DNA of 64,000 nucleotides from Pseudomonas fluorescens. GTDB taxonomy: Bacteria > Pseudomonadota > Gammaproteobacteria > Pseudomonadales > Pseudomonadaceae. A model generated the notes under the pieces. The model had not been told where the DNA came from. It searched no databases and saw only the letters and a program-made list of their open reading frames with translations. This document shows, piece by piece, positions 24,869 to 33,211 of the stretch (the first letter of the stretch is position 1; every line of letters begins with the position of its first letter). The translations under genes and the position numbers were made by a program. The stretch is taken from assembly GCF_040448305.1 (NCBI RefSeq), contig NZ_CP148752.1:6390501-6454500 (forward strand), given 5' to 3'.

Positions 24869-26464
24869 ATGCCCGTACCCGATCCGTTCCGCGAAGGCAT
24901 GGCCCGAGGCTGGAAAACCTACAACGGCTCGCAACTGACCCAGGACCTGACACTCGAAGCGGACGTGGCGATCATCGGCAGCGGTGCCGGCGGCGGCACC
25001 ACCGCCGAAATCCTCAGCGCGGCCGGCTACAAGGTGCTGCTGATCGAAGAAGGCCCGCTCAAGACCAGCAGCGACTTCAAGATGCTCGAAGACCAGGCCT
25101 ACGCCAACCTTTACCAGGAAGGCATCGGCCGCATGAGCAAGGACGGCGCGATCACCATCCTCCAGGGCCGGGCGGTAGGCGGCACCACGCTGATCAACTG
25201 GACCTCCAGTTTCCGCACCCCGGAGCCGACTCTGGAACACTGGGCCAAAGAGCACAACGTCAAGGGCCACAGCCCGACGGAAATGGCGCCGTGGTTCGAG
25301 AAAATGGAGCAGCGCCTGGGCGTCGCGCCGTGGATGGTGCCACCCAACGCCAACAATGATGTGATCCGCAAGGGCTGCGAAGCACTGAATTACTCTTGGC
25401 ACGTCATCCCGCGCAACGTTCGCGGCTGCTGGAACCTCGGCTACTGCGGCATGGGCTGCCCGACCAATGCCAAGCAATCGATGATGGTCACCACCATTCC
25501 AGCAACCCTGGAAAAAGGTGGCGAGCTGCTTTACCTGGCTCGCGCCGAAAAACTTAACATCAGCGGCGACAGGATCACCGGCCTGCAATGTTCGGCGATG
25601 GATGAACGCTGCGTCGCACCGACCGGGCGCACCATCACGGTCAAGGCGCGGCATTTCGTGCTGGCCGGTGGCGGCATCAACAGCCCAGCCTTGCTGATGC
25701 GCTCCGGGGCACCCGACCCGCACAAGCGCTTGGGCAAACGTACGTTCCTGCACCCGGTAAACATGTCCGCCGCCTTGTTCGACGAAGTGGTCAACCCCTT
25801 CTACGGCGCACCGCAGTCGATCTATTCCGACCATTTCCAATGGCAGGACGGCACCACGGGCAAGATGTCCTACAAACTGGAAGTCCCGCCCCTGCACCCG
25901 GCGCTGGCCACGACATTGCTCGGTGGTTTCGGCCAGGAAAACTCGCAGCACATGGCCAATCTGGCCCATACCCACGCCATGCTGGCGTTGCTGCGGGACG
26001 GTTTTCACCCGGACAGCCCTGGTGGCAGCGTCGAATTGCGCAGCGATGACACGCCGGTGCTGGACTACCAGCTATCACCGTACGCCTGGGATGGATTGCG
26101 CCGGGCGTTCCATACCATGGCCGAGATCCAGTTTGCCGGTGGCGCCAAGGCCGTGATGCCGATGCACGCCGACGCCCGCTACGTGAAGACCCTCGCCGAA
26201 GCGCGCACGCTGATCGACGGCCTGAGCCTGGAGTTGTATCGCACACGCCTGGGCAGTGCCCATGTGATGGGCGGTTGCGCAATGGGTGAAGACCCGACAA
26301 TTGCGGTGACCGACAGCCTCGGTCGGCATCATCAACTGGGCAATCTGTCGATCCACGACGGCTCGCTGTTCCCCACCAGCATTGGCGCCAATCCGCAACT
26401 GTCGGTCTACGGACTGACGGCGCAATTGGCGACGTCCCTAGCCGAACGTTTAAAAAACCCATGA
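24869..26464 (+). CDS. laoA: LaoA-like GMC-family FAD alcohol dehydrogenase
   Basis: The 531-residue flavoprotein has the Rossmann FAD motif ADVAIIGSGAGGGTTAEIL near residue 32-50, the GMC segment GRAVGGTTLINW and the C-terminal GGCAMG and SIGANPQLSVYGL active-site region. A cysteine-rich stretch (GCWNLGYCGMGCPTNAK) is typical of the long-chain alcohol type. It has no signal peptide of its own. By analogy with P. aeruginosa it oxidises long-chain alcohols to aldehydes, which laoC completes. A lone REP separates it from laoB. Confidence 0.85.
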   Translation: MPVPDPFREGMARGWKTYNGSQLTQDLTLEADVAIIGSGAGGGTTAEILSAAGYKVLLIEEGPLKTSSDFKMLEDQAYANLYQEGIGRMSKDGAITILQGRAVGGTTLINWTSSFRTPEPTLEHWAKEHNVKGHSPTEMAPWFEKMEQRLGVAPWMVPPNANNDVIRKGCEALNYSWHVIPRNVRGCWNLGYCGMGCPTNAKQSMMVTTIPATLEKGGELLYLARAEKLNISGDRITGLQCSAMDERCVAPTGRTITVKARHFVLAGGGINSPALLMRSGAPDPHKRLGKRTFLHPVNMSAALFDEVVNPFYGAPQSIYSDHFQWQDGTTGKMSYKLEVPPLHPALATTLLGGFGQENSQHMANLAHTHAMLALLRDGFHPDSPGGSVELRSDDTPVLDYQLSPYAWDGLRRAFHTMAEIQFAGGAKAVMPMHADARYVKTLAEARTLIDGLSLELYRTRLGSAHVMGGCAMGEDPTIAVTDSLGRHHQLGNLSIHDGSLFPTSIGANPQLSVYGLTAQLATSLAERLKNP

Positions 26465-26579
26465 AAATAACGATAATTCCCATCGTCTATAGTGCTTTCT
26501 TACCTAACAGGCGACTTGGCCGACCGGGAAGGCTGCGATACCATCCGACTCCCCAACGGATTCCCGCCAGGACGACGCG

Positions 26580-27059
26580 ATGAACCGAGTGTTGTACCCA
26601 GGTACCTTCGACCCTATTACCAAGGGCCATGGCGATCTGGTCGAACGCGCCTCGCGCCTGTTCGATCACGTGATCATCGCCGTCGCCGCGAGCCCGAAGA
26701 AAAACCCCTTGTTTCCTCTGGAACAACGGGTAGAACTGGCGCGCGAGGTCACTAAACATCTGCCGAACGTTGAAGTCGTCGGCTTCTCGACGCTGTTGGC
26801 GCACTTCGCCAAAGAAAAGAACGCCAATGTGTTCCTGCGTGGTTTGCGTGCGGTGTCGGACTTCGAATACGAATTCCAGCTGGCCAACATGAACCGCCAG
26901 TTGGCGCCGGACGTGGAAAGCCTGTTCCTTACCCCGTCCGAGCGTTACTCGTTCATTTCCTCGACGCTGGTCCGTGAAATCGCAGCCCTGGGCGGCGATA
27001 TCACCAAGTTCGTGCACCCGGTGGTGGCGGACGCACTGACCGAACGTTTCAAGAAGTAA
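26580..27059 (+). CDS. coaD: CoaD phosphopantetheine adenylyltransferase
   Basis: The 159-residue enzyme makes dephospho-CoA, the fourth step of coenzyme A synthesis. The nucleotidyltransferase motif TFDPITKGHGD (HxGH-type, residues 10-20) and the C-terminal YSFISSTLVREIA are present. The start has a CAGGACGACGCG upstream, a weak ribosome site, but the N-terminus MNRVLYPGTFDP is standard. It stands between laoA and the ferredoxin gene on the same strand. Confidence 0.96.
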   Translation: MNRVLYPGTFDPITKGHGDLVERASRLFDHVIIAVAASPKKNPLFPLEQRVELAREVTKHLPNVEVVGFSTLLAHFAKEKNANVFLRGLRAVSDFEYEFQLANMNRQLAPDVESLFLTPSERYSFISSTLVREIAALGGDITKFVHPVVADALTERFKK

Positions 27060-27070
27060 CCCCCGCAAAC

Positions 27071-27185
27071 TGTAGGAGCGAGCCTGCTCCGGGCGGCGTT
27101 CCGACGATGGACGTCAACGATAACGCGGGAAACCTGACACCCCGCGGCGTTCTCGAGTTCATCGCCAGCAGGCTGGCTCCTACAG
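27071..27185. repeat. REP doublet, TAGG type, heads outward
   Basis: TGTAGGAGCGAGCCTGCTC opens it and ATCGCCAGCAGGCTGGCTCCTACAG closes it. The spacer word GATGGACGTCAACGATAACG is shared with the doublet at 30753. The arms have diverged more than those near the transposase. Confidence 0.85.
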
Positions 27186-27194
27186 TACGTCGCA

Positions 27195-27211
27195 CCTGCG
27201 TGCAACGCAGG
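27195..27211. promoter_or_regulatory. 17-base perfect palindrome upstream of ferredoxin
   Basis: CCTGCGT (27195-27201) and ACGCAGG (27205-27211) are perfect inverted arms around GCA, 69 bases before the ferredoxin start. It could be an operator or an RNA hairpin with a 3-base loop. Confidence 0.4.
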
Positions 27212-27279
27212 CGCCAATGCGGCACAATTGTGTGCATTGGTTTATTGCGCCCGGGCTTGCCGCCCCGGCTGGAGCTAGC

Positions 27280-27531
27280 ATGTCCCTGATCATCACCGAC
27301 GATTGCATCAACTGCGACGTCTGCGAACCCGAGTGCCCGAACGCCGCCATTTCCCAAGGCGAAGAGATCTACGTGATCGACCCGAACCTGTGCACTCAGT
27401 GTGTCGGCCACTATGACGAACCGCAGTGCCAGCAGGTCTGCCCGGTGGATTGCATTCCACTGGACGAAGCTCATCCGGAGACTGAAGAGCAGTTGATGGA
27501 GAAGTACCGGAAAATTACCGGTAAGGCTTAA
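27280..27531 (+). CDS. fdx: YfhL-type 2[4Fe-4S] ferredoxin
   Basis: The 83-residue protein has the first cluster motif CINCDVCEPECP and a second, expanded motif CTQCVGHYDEPQCQQVCP, typical of the Allochromatium/YfhL ferredoxin type with unusually low redox potentials. It is a soluble electron carrier whose partner in pseudomonads is not settled. The ATG at 27280 has GGAG 6 bases upstream; the frame is open 21 codons earlier without a ferredoxin-like sequence. Confidence 0.94.
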   Translation: MSLIITDDCINCDVCEPECPNAAISQGEEIYVIDPNLCTQCVGHYDEPQCQQVCPVDCIPLDEAHPETEEQLMEKYRKITGKA

Positions 27532-27558
27532 GCCATTCGGCGCCTGTCAGACCGTCTT

Positions 27559-27630
27559 CGCGAGCAAGCCCGCTCCCACAGGGGTTTTGTGAACGACGCA
27601 GATCCAGTGTGGGAGCGAGCTTGCTCGCGA
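27559..27630. repeat. REP doublet, TGGG type, heads inward
   Basis: CGCGAGCAAGCCCGCTCCCACA (27559-27580) faces TGTGGGAGCGAGCTTGCTCGCGA (27608-27630). It lies between convergent fdx and mutM. It is the only TGGG-type unit between 27 and 35 kb, where the others are TAGG type. Confidence 0.9.
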
Positions 27631-27666
27631 TGACGTCATCAGCCTCACTGAAAATCTAACTGACTT

Positions 27667-28479
27667 TCAGCTCTGACAACGCGGGCAAAAAACGCTGGCG
27701 CGCTGCCCGAGTTTCACTTCCCGCAGCCCCGTGCCACAGACCTTGCAGTGTTCACCGCCACGGCCGTACACGAACAGTTCCTGCTGGAAATAACCAGGCT
27801 GACCGTCACCACCGATAAAGTCCCGCAGCGTGGTACCGCCGCGCTCGATGGCGGCCGCCAGGATGCGCTTGATCTCAATGGCCAGCTTCAAATAACGCGC
27901 TCGGGAAATGCTCTTGGCTTCTCGGCGCGGATCTATGCCTGCGGCGAACAACGCTTCGGTCGCATAGATATTGCCCACGCCCACCACCACCGCGTTATCC
28001 ATGATGAACGGCTTGACCGCCATCGAGCGGCCCCGGGACTGCTGGAACAGGCGCTCGCCATCGAACAGGTCGGTCAACGGTTCCGGCCCCAGGCGAATCA
28101 GCAATTCGTGATTGAGCGGATCGAGACTCCAGAGCATTGCGCCGAAGCGCCGCGGGTCGGTGTAACGCAGGGCCAGGCCCGACTCCAGCTCGATGTCCAC
28201 ATGCTCATGCTTGGCCGCCGGCAGCCCGGCCTCCACCAGCCGCAAATTGCCTGACATGCCCAAGTGGCTGATCAAGGTGCCGACTTCGGCATTGATCAGC
28301 AGGTACTTGGCACGCCGCTCCACCAGCACGATACGCTGCCCGGACAACCGCACATCGAGGTCTTCGGGAATCGGCCAGCGCAAACGACGATCACGCACGA
28401 TCACCCGGCTGACCCGCTGGCCTTCCAGGTGCGGCGCGATACCGCGACGGGTGGTTTCGACTTCTGGCAATTCAGGCAT
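27667..28479 (-). CDS. mutM: MutM formamidopyrimidine-DNA glycosylase
   Basis: The 270-residue repair enzyme removes 8-oxoguanine and formamidopyrimidines. The catalytic N-terminus MPELPEVE (Pro2 nucleophile after Met removal), the H2TH region (VGVGNIYATEALF) and the C-terminal four-cysteine zinc finger (CKVCGTG and FCPRC) are all present. The start is fixed by the required PELPE. The HDOD gene lies upstream on the same strand, 42 bases away. Confidence 0.97.
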   Translation of the reverse strand: MPELPEVETTRRGIAPHLEGQRVSRVIVRDRRLRWPIPEDLDVRLSGQRIVLVERRAKYLLINAEVGTLISHLGMSGNLRLVEAGLPAAKHEHVDIELESGLALRYTDPRRFGAMLWSLDPLNHELLIRLGPEPLTDLFDGERLFQQSRGRSMAVKPFIMDNAVVVGVGNIYATEALFAAGIDPRREAKSISRARYLKLAIEIKRILAAAIERGGTTLRDFIGGDGQPGYFQQELFVYGRGGEHCKVCGTGLREVKLGQRASVFCPRCQS

Positions 28480-28521
28480 GGTGCTCTCGGCTCAGGCGCT
28501 TGGCCTGGAAGGTTCCGACAC

Positions 28522-29391
28522 TCAGTGATGAGTGCCGAGGTCGCGGATCGTCTGCTTGAGGGTCTCGAAGTCGTAGTCCGAGAGGCCGACATAATCGAGC
28601 ACCAGCGGCGCGATGCCGTTCCACTCGTGATCTTCGGTCTGATTGCCCAGCACCCGGTACGACGCGCAAATGTGCTCGGCCATTTTCAGTATCGCCAGCA
28701 GGTTCTTCAGCGAACTGTTGCGCGACGACTCATCGCTGAAAATCGCCAACGCATTGTGGTGATTGGCGATCGCCGCGCTCACGTGTTCCGGCAGTCGCCA
28801 GGACTTGGCCGTGTAATACCCGACCACCGAGTGATTGGTATTGAACACCTGATTCTCCGTATCCACCACCCGGCATTCGGCACTGGCGTTGGCATAGGCC
28901 TGCTCCAGAACGCCCATATAATCGGGGAAACGCTGGAGCATCAAGGGCACGCCGCAGTCGTGGAACAGGCCCAGGGCATACGCTTCATCGCCATTTTCAA
29001 CGCCGATGCGCTTGGCCAGGGTCAGGCAAGTCATGGCCACGTCCTGCGCGGTGTCCCAGAAACGGTTCAGGGTGACAATGGTGTCGTCATTCATCTCGCC
29101 CTTGATCGACTGCGCGTTGATCAGGTTGATGACCGAACGGCTGCCCAGCAGATTTACCGCGCGCTGGATCGAGGCAATCTTGTTGCTCAGCCCGTAATAC
29201 GGCGAATTGACGATCTTCAGCAGGGAACCGGAAAGGCCCGGGTCCTGGGAGATCAGCTTGGCAATGACTTCCAGATCCGGGTCGGGCATGTACTGCTCCA
29301 TCTGCAAATCCACCATGATTTGCGGCTGGGCCGGTACGCTGATGCCCTGCAGGGCTTGTTGGATCTGTTCGGAAGTCAGCTCTTGGGACAT
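28522..29391 (-). CDS. HDOD-domain protein
   Basis: The 289-residue protein is mostly one HDOD domain (about residues 20-215): QDPGLSGSLLKIVNSPYYG, IQRAVNLLGSRSVINLI and ALGLFHDCGVPLML. HDOD proteins resemble HD phosphohydrolases but usually lack full metal ligands and act in signalling. No other output domain is seen. It sits upstream of mutM and diverges from rlmI. Confidence 0.85.
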   Translation of the reverse strand: MSQELTSEQIQQALQGISVPAQPQIMVDLQMEQYMPDPDLEVIAKLISQDPGLSGSLLKIVNSPYYGLSNKIASIQRAVNLLGSRSVINLINAQSIKGEMNDDTIVTLNRFWDTAQDVAMTCLTLAKRIGVENGDEAYALGLFHDCGVPLMLQRFPDYMGVLEQAYANASAECRVVDTENQVFNTNHSVVGYYTAKSWRLPEHVSAAIANHHNALAIFSDESSRNSSLKNLLAILKMAEHICASYRVLGNQTEDHEWNGIAPLVLDYVGLSDYDFETLKQTIRDLGTHH

Positions 29392-29544
29392 TTGTGCACA
29401 CTCTGGGTCAGGTGGTGATTCTAACCTTTATGAAGTTGGATCCGACATACCAAATCGCATGACAACCCTCGCCACATGTCCACTTGCAGGCCTACCCGGG
29501 ACCTCAACACGCTATACTCCCGCTCTTTTTTCCGGAGCGACGAC

Positions 29545-30741
29545 ATGTCCCTGCCTAGCCTGCGCCTCAAAGCCAACGCCGACCGTCGTCTGCGCAACGG
29601 TCATTTGTGGGTCTACAGCAACGAAATCGATGTAGCCGCTACGCCTTTGCACGGTTTCAAGGCCGGTGACCAAGCGATCCTCGAAGCCGCCGGCGGCAAG
29701 CCGCTGGGCATCGTTGCCATGAGCCCGAACAACCTGATCTGCGCCCGACTGCTGTCGCGCGACATCAAGTTGCCGCTGGACAAGTCGCTGCTGGTGCATC
29801 GCCTGAACGTGGCCCTGTCCCTGCGCGATCGCCTGTTCGACAAGCCGTTCTATCGCCTGGTCTACGGCGACTCCGACCTGTTGCCAGGCCTGGTGGTCGA
29901 CCGTTTCGGCGACATCCTGGTGGTGCAGATCGCTTCGGCGACCATGGAAGCACATAAAGACGACGTGATTGCAGCGCTGACCCAAGTACTCAAGCCAAGC
30001 GGCATCCTGTTCAAGAACGACTCCGCCGCCCGTGACGCCGAAGGCCTCACCCGCTACGTCGAAACCGTGTTCGGCCTGGTGCCGGAGTGGGTTGCCCTCG
30101 AAGAGAACGGCGTGAAATTCGAAGCACCTGTCATCCAGGGTCAGAAAACCGGCTGGTTCTACGACCACCGCATGAACCGCGCACGCCTGGCACCCTACGC
30201 CAAAGGCAAACGCGTGCTCGACCTGTACAGCTACATCGGCGGCTGGGGCGTGCAGGCTGCCGCGTTCGGCGCCAGTGAAGTGTTCTGCGTCGACGCTTCG
30301 GCCTTCGCCCTCGACGGCGTCGAGCGCAACGCCGCACTGAACGGCTTCGCCGAGAAAATGACCTGCATCGAAGGCGACGTGTTCGAAGCCCTCAAAGAAC
30401 TGAAAGCCAGCGAAGAACGCTTCGACGTGATCGTGGCCGACCCGCCGGCGTTCATCAAACGCAAGAAAGACATGAAGAACGGCGAAGGCGCCTACCGCCG
30501 CCTGAACGAGCAAGCCATGCGCCTGCTCACCAAGGACGGCATCCTGGTCAGCGCCTCGTGCTCGATGCACCTGCCGGAAGACGACCTGCAGAACATCCTG
30601 CTGACCAGCGCCCGCCACCTGGACCGCAATATCCAGATCTTGGAACGTGGCGGTCAGGGTCCGGATCATCCGGTGCATCCGGCTATCGCTGAAACCCGCT
30701 ACATCAAGAGCATCACCTGCCGGTTGCTGCCTAACAGCTAA
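29545..30741 (+). CDS. rlmI: RlmI 23S rRNA (cytosine-1962-C5) methyltransferase
   Basis: The 398-residue protein has an N-terminal PUA RNA-binding domain (RLRNGHLWVYSNEID) and a C-terminal SAM domain with VLDLYSYIGGWGVQAA and the catalytic DPPAFIKRKKD. The cysteine in SASCSMHL fits an m5C enzyme. The ATG at 29545 has a CCGGAG site; the frame extends 23 codons upstream without a matching domain. A TATACT -10-like box is at 29513-29518. Confidence 0.93.
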   Translation: MSLPSLRLKANADRRLRNGHLWVYSNEIDVAATPLHGFKAGDQAILEAAGGKPLGIVAMSPNNLICARLLSRDIKLPLDKSLLVHRLNVALSLRDRLFDKPFYRLVYGDSDLLPGLVVDRFGDILVVQIASATMEAHKDDVIAALTQVLKPSGILFKNDSAARDAEGLTRYVETVFGLVPEWVALEENGVKFEAPVIQGQKTGWFYDHRMNRARLAPYAKGKRVLDLYSYIGGWGVQAAAFGASEVFCVDASAFALDGVERNAALNGFAEKMTCIEGDVFEALKELKASEERFDVIVADPPAFIKRKKDMKNGEGAYRRLNEQAMRLLTKDGILVSASCSMHLPEDDLQNILLTSARHLDRNIQILERGGQGPDHPVHPAIAETRYIKSITCRLLPNS

Positions 30742-30752
30742 AACCCTGCCCT

Positions 30753-30852
30753 TGTAGGAGCGAGCTTGCTCGCGATGGACGTCAACGATAACGCTGGCAA
30801 CCTGACGCCCCACGGCGCTCTCAGGCTCATCGCGAGCAAGCTCGCTCCTACA
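30753..30852. repeat. REP doublet, TAGG type, heads outward
   Basis: TGTAGGAGCGAGCTTGCTCGCGA opens and the inverted copy ends CTCGCTCCTACA. The spacer shares a GACGTCAACGATAACG word with the doublet at 27071. It lies between rlmI and the MFS gene. Confidence 0.92.
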
Positions 30853-30976
30853 GAGGTTCCCGGCATCAAAACAGGAAGCCTCCTACAGCGCTTTTGATTG
30901 AACTCCCTGCGTCCCAGACTAGTATCGGTTTCTGGTTTCAAGCATGAACGCTTGATCACTCCGGAAAACAAAAACA

Positions 30977-32173
30977 ATGTCTGAGTCCTCTTACCCAGCT
31001 CTAAGTGGCGACCTGAAACGCCAACGAGTCTCCCGCTTTATCCTGATTACCAATATCTCGCTAATCAGTTTTTTCCCACTGAACATCCTCCTGCCTTCTT
31101 TTCCTGCCTTGGCCGCGAAGTTCGACAGTTCAACCGCTGACATCGCCCTTTCCATCAGTCTGTTCACGCTGGTTTTTGCGTTTTCTCAATTAATAACCGG
31201 CCCGCTTTCAGATAAGTGGGGGCGCAAGGAAGTTCTTCTTGGTTGCATCGTTGTTTCTACTCTCGGCTCGATAGGCTGCGCGCTGGCGACGGACTTCCCA
31301 AGCTTCCTGGCGTTTCGTGCAGTCCAAGCCATCGGGTGTGGTTTTTTTGTGCTGGGTCATGCACTGGTGGAGGATTTGTTCGATGAACAAGATAGGGCCC
31401 GGGTGCGCATTTATTACATGACGCTGAGCGGCTCCTTTGTTGCACTGGCACCGCTGTTAGGCTCTTGGCTACAAACCACTTTCGATTGGCAGGGTAGTTT
31501 TTATGGTTTTGCGCTCATGGCGCTCGGCATGCTGATCCATGCCCAACTGATACTACCTTCCAAGGCAGCCCTCCCAGAAAAAACACCCGTTTCAGTCATC
31601 CGTACGCTGAAATCCATCGCTGGAAATCAAGACTTCATCCGCTATTGGTGGATAGCCGCGTTAGTGTTCGCTTGTTATTTCGCGTTGATCAGCGTGACAC
31701 CGCTGATTTTCATGGATGAGTTGAAACTGTCCGAGTACCAGTACGCGTGGGTACTTATGGTGTATGGGGTCGCCTACTTCCTGGGTGGAGTCATTGCTAC
31801 CGCCATGCAGAAACATATCTCCCTCTCTGTGCAAATCAACATCGGCCTTGGATTACTGGGTGCCGCCGGCCTGTTGTTGATGTTAATCATCCGCTATGAG
31901 GCGATGACAACCATCACCCTGCTCATACCGATGGTGATCAGTGCTCTGGCGGTCACCCTGGTACGGCCTGCCGCCATTTCCGCAGCCATGTTGCTGTTCT
32001 CAAACAGCGCAGGGACGGCAGCATCCGCAGGCAACAGCATCATGTTCATTACCGCCGCCGTCAGCAGCGCCGCCCTCGCACAAACCGGGGACAATTTGCT
32101 GATGACCATTGCTGTCAGCTACATCGTGTTCAGTCTTTGGGGTTTGCTGACGAACACCAGGATCGGGCGCTGA
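30977..32173 (+). CDS. MFS exporter, Bcr/CflA (multidrug) type
   Basis: The 398-residue protein has about 12 membrane segments and the MFS motif A GPLSDKWGRK near residues 75-84. The overall pattern (FPLNILLPSFPALA, RAVQAIGCGFFVLGHAL) matches the Bcr/CflA drug-proton antiporter branch. Substrate unknown. Base composition is somewhat more AT-rich than the neighbours, and REP doublets flank it on both sides, so it may be an accessory gene. Confidence 0.85.
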   Translation: MSESSYPALSGDLKRQRVSRFILITNISLISFFPLNILLPSFPALAAKFDSSTADIALSISLFTLVFAFSQLITGPLSDKWGRKEVLLGCIVVSTLGSIGCALATDFPSFLAFRAVQAIGCGFFVLGHALVEDLFDEQDRARVRIYYMTLSGSFVALAPLLGSWLQTTFDWQGSFYGFALMALGMLIHAQLILPSKAALPEKTPVSVIRTLKSIAGNQDFIRYWWIAALVFACYFALISVTPLIFMDELKLSEYQYAWVLMVYGVAYFLGGVIATAMQKHISLSVQINIGLGLLGAAGLLLMLIIRYEAMTTITLLIPMVISALAVTLVRPAAISAAMLLFSNSAGTAASAGNSIMFITAAVSSAALAQTGDNLLMTIAVSYIVFSLWGLLTNTRIGR

Positions 32174-32174
32174 C

Positions 32175-32275
32175 TGTAGGAGCGAGCTTGCTCGCGAAGA
32201 ACCTCAACGATGACGCAGCGCATCTGGTAGCCAGCGTTGTCTATGGATTCATCGCGAGCAAGCTCGCTCCTACAG
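32175..32275. repeat. REP doublet, TAGG type, left of the RAYT gene
   Basis: TGTAGGAGCGAGCTTGCTCGCGA opens and GCTCGCTCCTACAG closes. The spacer has CAACGATGACGCAGCG, related to those at 32838 and 35118. It starts 2 bases after the MFS stop. Confidence 0.92.
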
Positions 32276-32366
32276 ACATAAGACACATCTGGAACTACTG
32301 TCGAACCAGCTATCTCCCCCCTCCTCACCTACCGTTTCTCTTCCAATCACTGAAGAGGACCAAGGA

Positions 32367-32825
32367 ATGTCCAACGCACCCCATGCCCATCACTTACGCA
32401 CCGGCCGCTATTCGGAAACCGGCCGGATTTATTTGCTCACAGCTGTCACCCACCAGCGACAACCCATCTTCAAGGACTGGCATATGGGTCATATGGTGGT
32501 AAGCGAATTCAGGAAGGCGTCTGAGGACGGCCAAGCCTCCTCTATTGCCTGGGTGGTCATGCCGGATCACTTTCACTGGCTGGTCGAGTTGCATAACGGT
32601 GATTTGCCGAAACTGATGCAAGCCACCAAATCTCGAAGCGCCCGCGCTATCAACAAGGCGAGAGGCTGTCACGAGACGCTATGGCAAAAAGGTTATTTTG
32701 ACCGGGCGTTGCGTCGCGAGGACGATCTGAAAGCGATGGCCCGATATATCGTTGCCAACCCATTGCGAGCAGGGCTAGTCGACCATATCGGCGAATATCC
32801 GCTATGGGACGCCATCTGGCTCTGA
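32367..32825 (+). CDS. REP-associated tyrosine transposase (RAYT)
   Basis: The 152-residue Y1-type nuclease has the HUH motif in MPDHFHWLVE (His68 and His70) and ARYIVANPLRAGLV, where Tyr127 is the candidate nucleophile. RAYTs bind and cleave single-stranded REP and are thought to spread REP doublets. This gene has one REP doublet on each side (32175 and 32838), the classic arrangement. It is complete and looks intact. The start ATG follows an AAGGA site. Confidence 0.93.
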   Translation: MSNAPHAHHLRTGRYSETGRIYLLTAVTHQRQPIFKDWHMGHMVVSEFRKASEDGQASSIAWVVMPDHFHWLVELHNGDLPKLMQATKSRSARAINKARGCHETLWQKGYFDRALRREDDLKAMARYIVANPLRAGLVDHIGEYPLWDAIWL

Positions 32826-32837
32826 AACGCAGCCAAC

Positions 32838-32937
32838 TGTAGGAGCGAGCTCGCTCGCGATGGTCGTAAACGATAACGCGTTCATTCTGGATGAACGCGT
32901 TGCCCTCTGGTTCATCGCGAGCAAGCTCGCTCCTACA
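32838..32937. repeat. REP doublet, TAGG type, right of the RAYT gene
   Basis: TGTAGGAGCGAGCTCGCTCGCGA opens and GCTCGCTCCTACA closes. The spacer, from GATGGTCGTAAACGATAACG onward, matches the inverted spacer of the doublet at 35118. The first arm has one C where the family has T. Confidence 0.92.
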
Positions 32938-33211
32938 GAAAATCGTTCCATGTGAAGTTCCGCAGGCTTGCCCGCACGTCCAGTGAACGCTCTCTCCACG
33001 CTTGCAGCCATTCCCTCCAGCCGCCAGCCGTGTAGAATCGCGAACATTCATCGCCAGTCATCCCCGGCGGGTTTATGAGCTCAAGCTGAAGCGCGCGGCG
33101 ATCCCGCAAAGTTATCGGCAACTTCCGGACACGCGGCCATTTCTGAGTGTTCCAGACGTCAATAGAAGCTCACTTCCCTTTTGATACCTGATTAGCCGCC
33201 CGGAGTGCTTC

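Noticed and set aside
32938..33211. Possible small gene or leader peptide before ilvD
   Set aside because: Short frames exist on both strands but none has a ribosome site plus branched-chain amino-acid codon run, and no terminator hairpin typical of attenuation was found.
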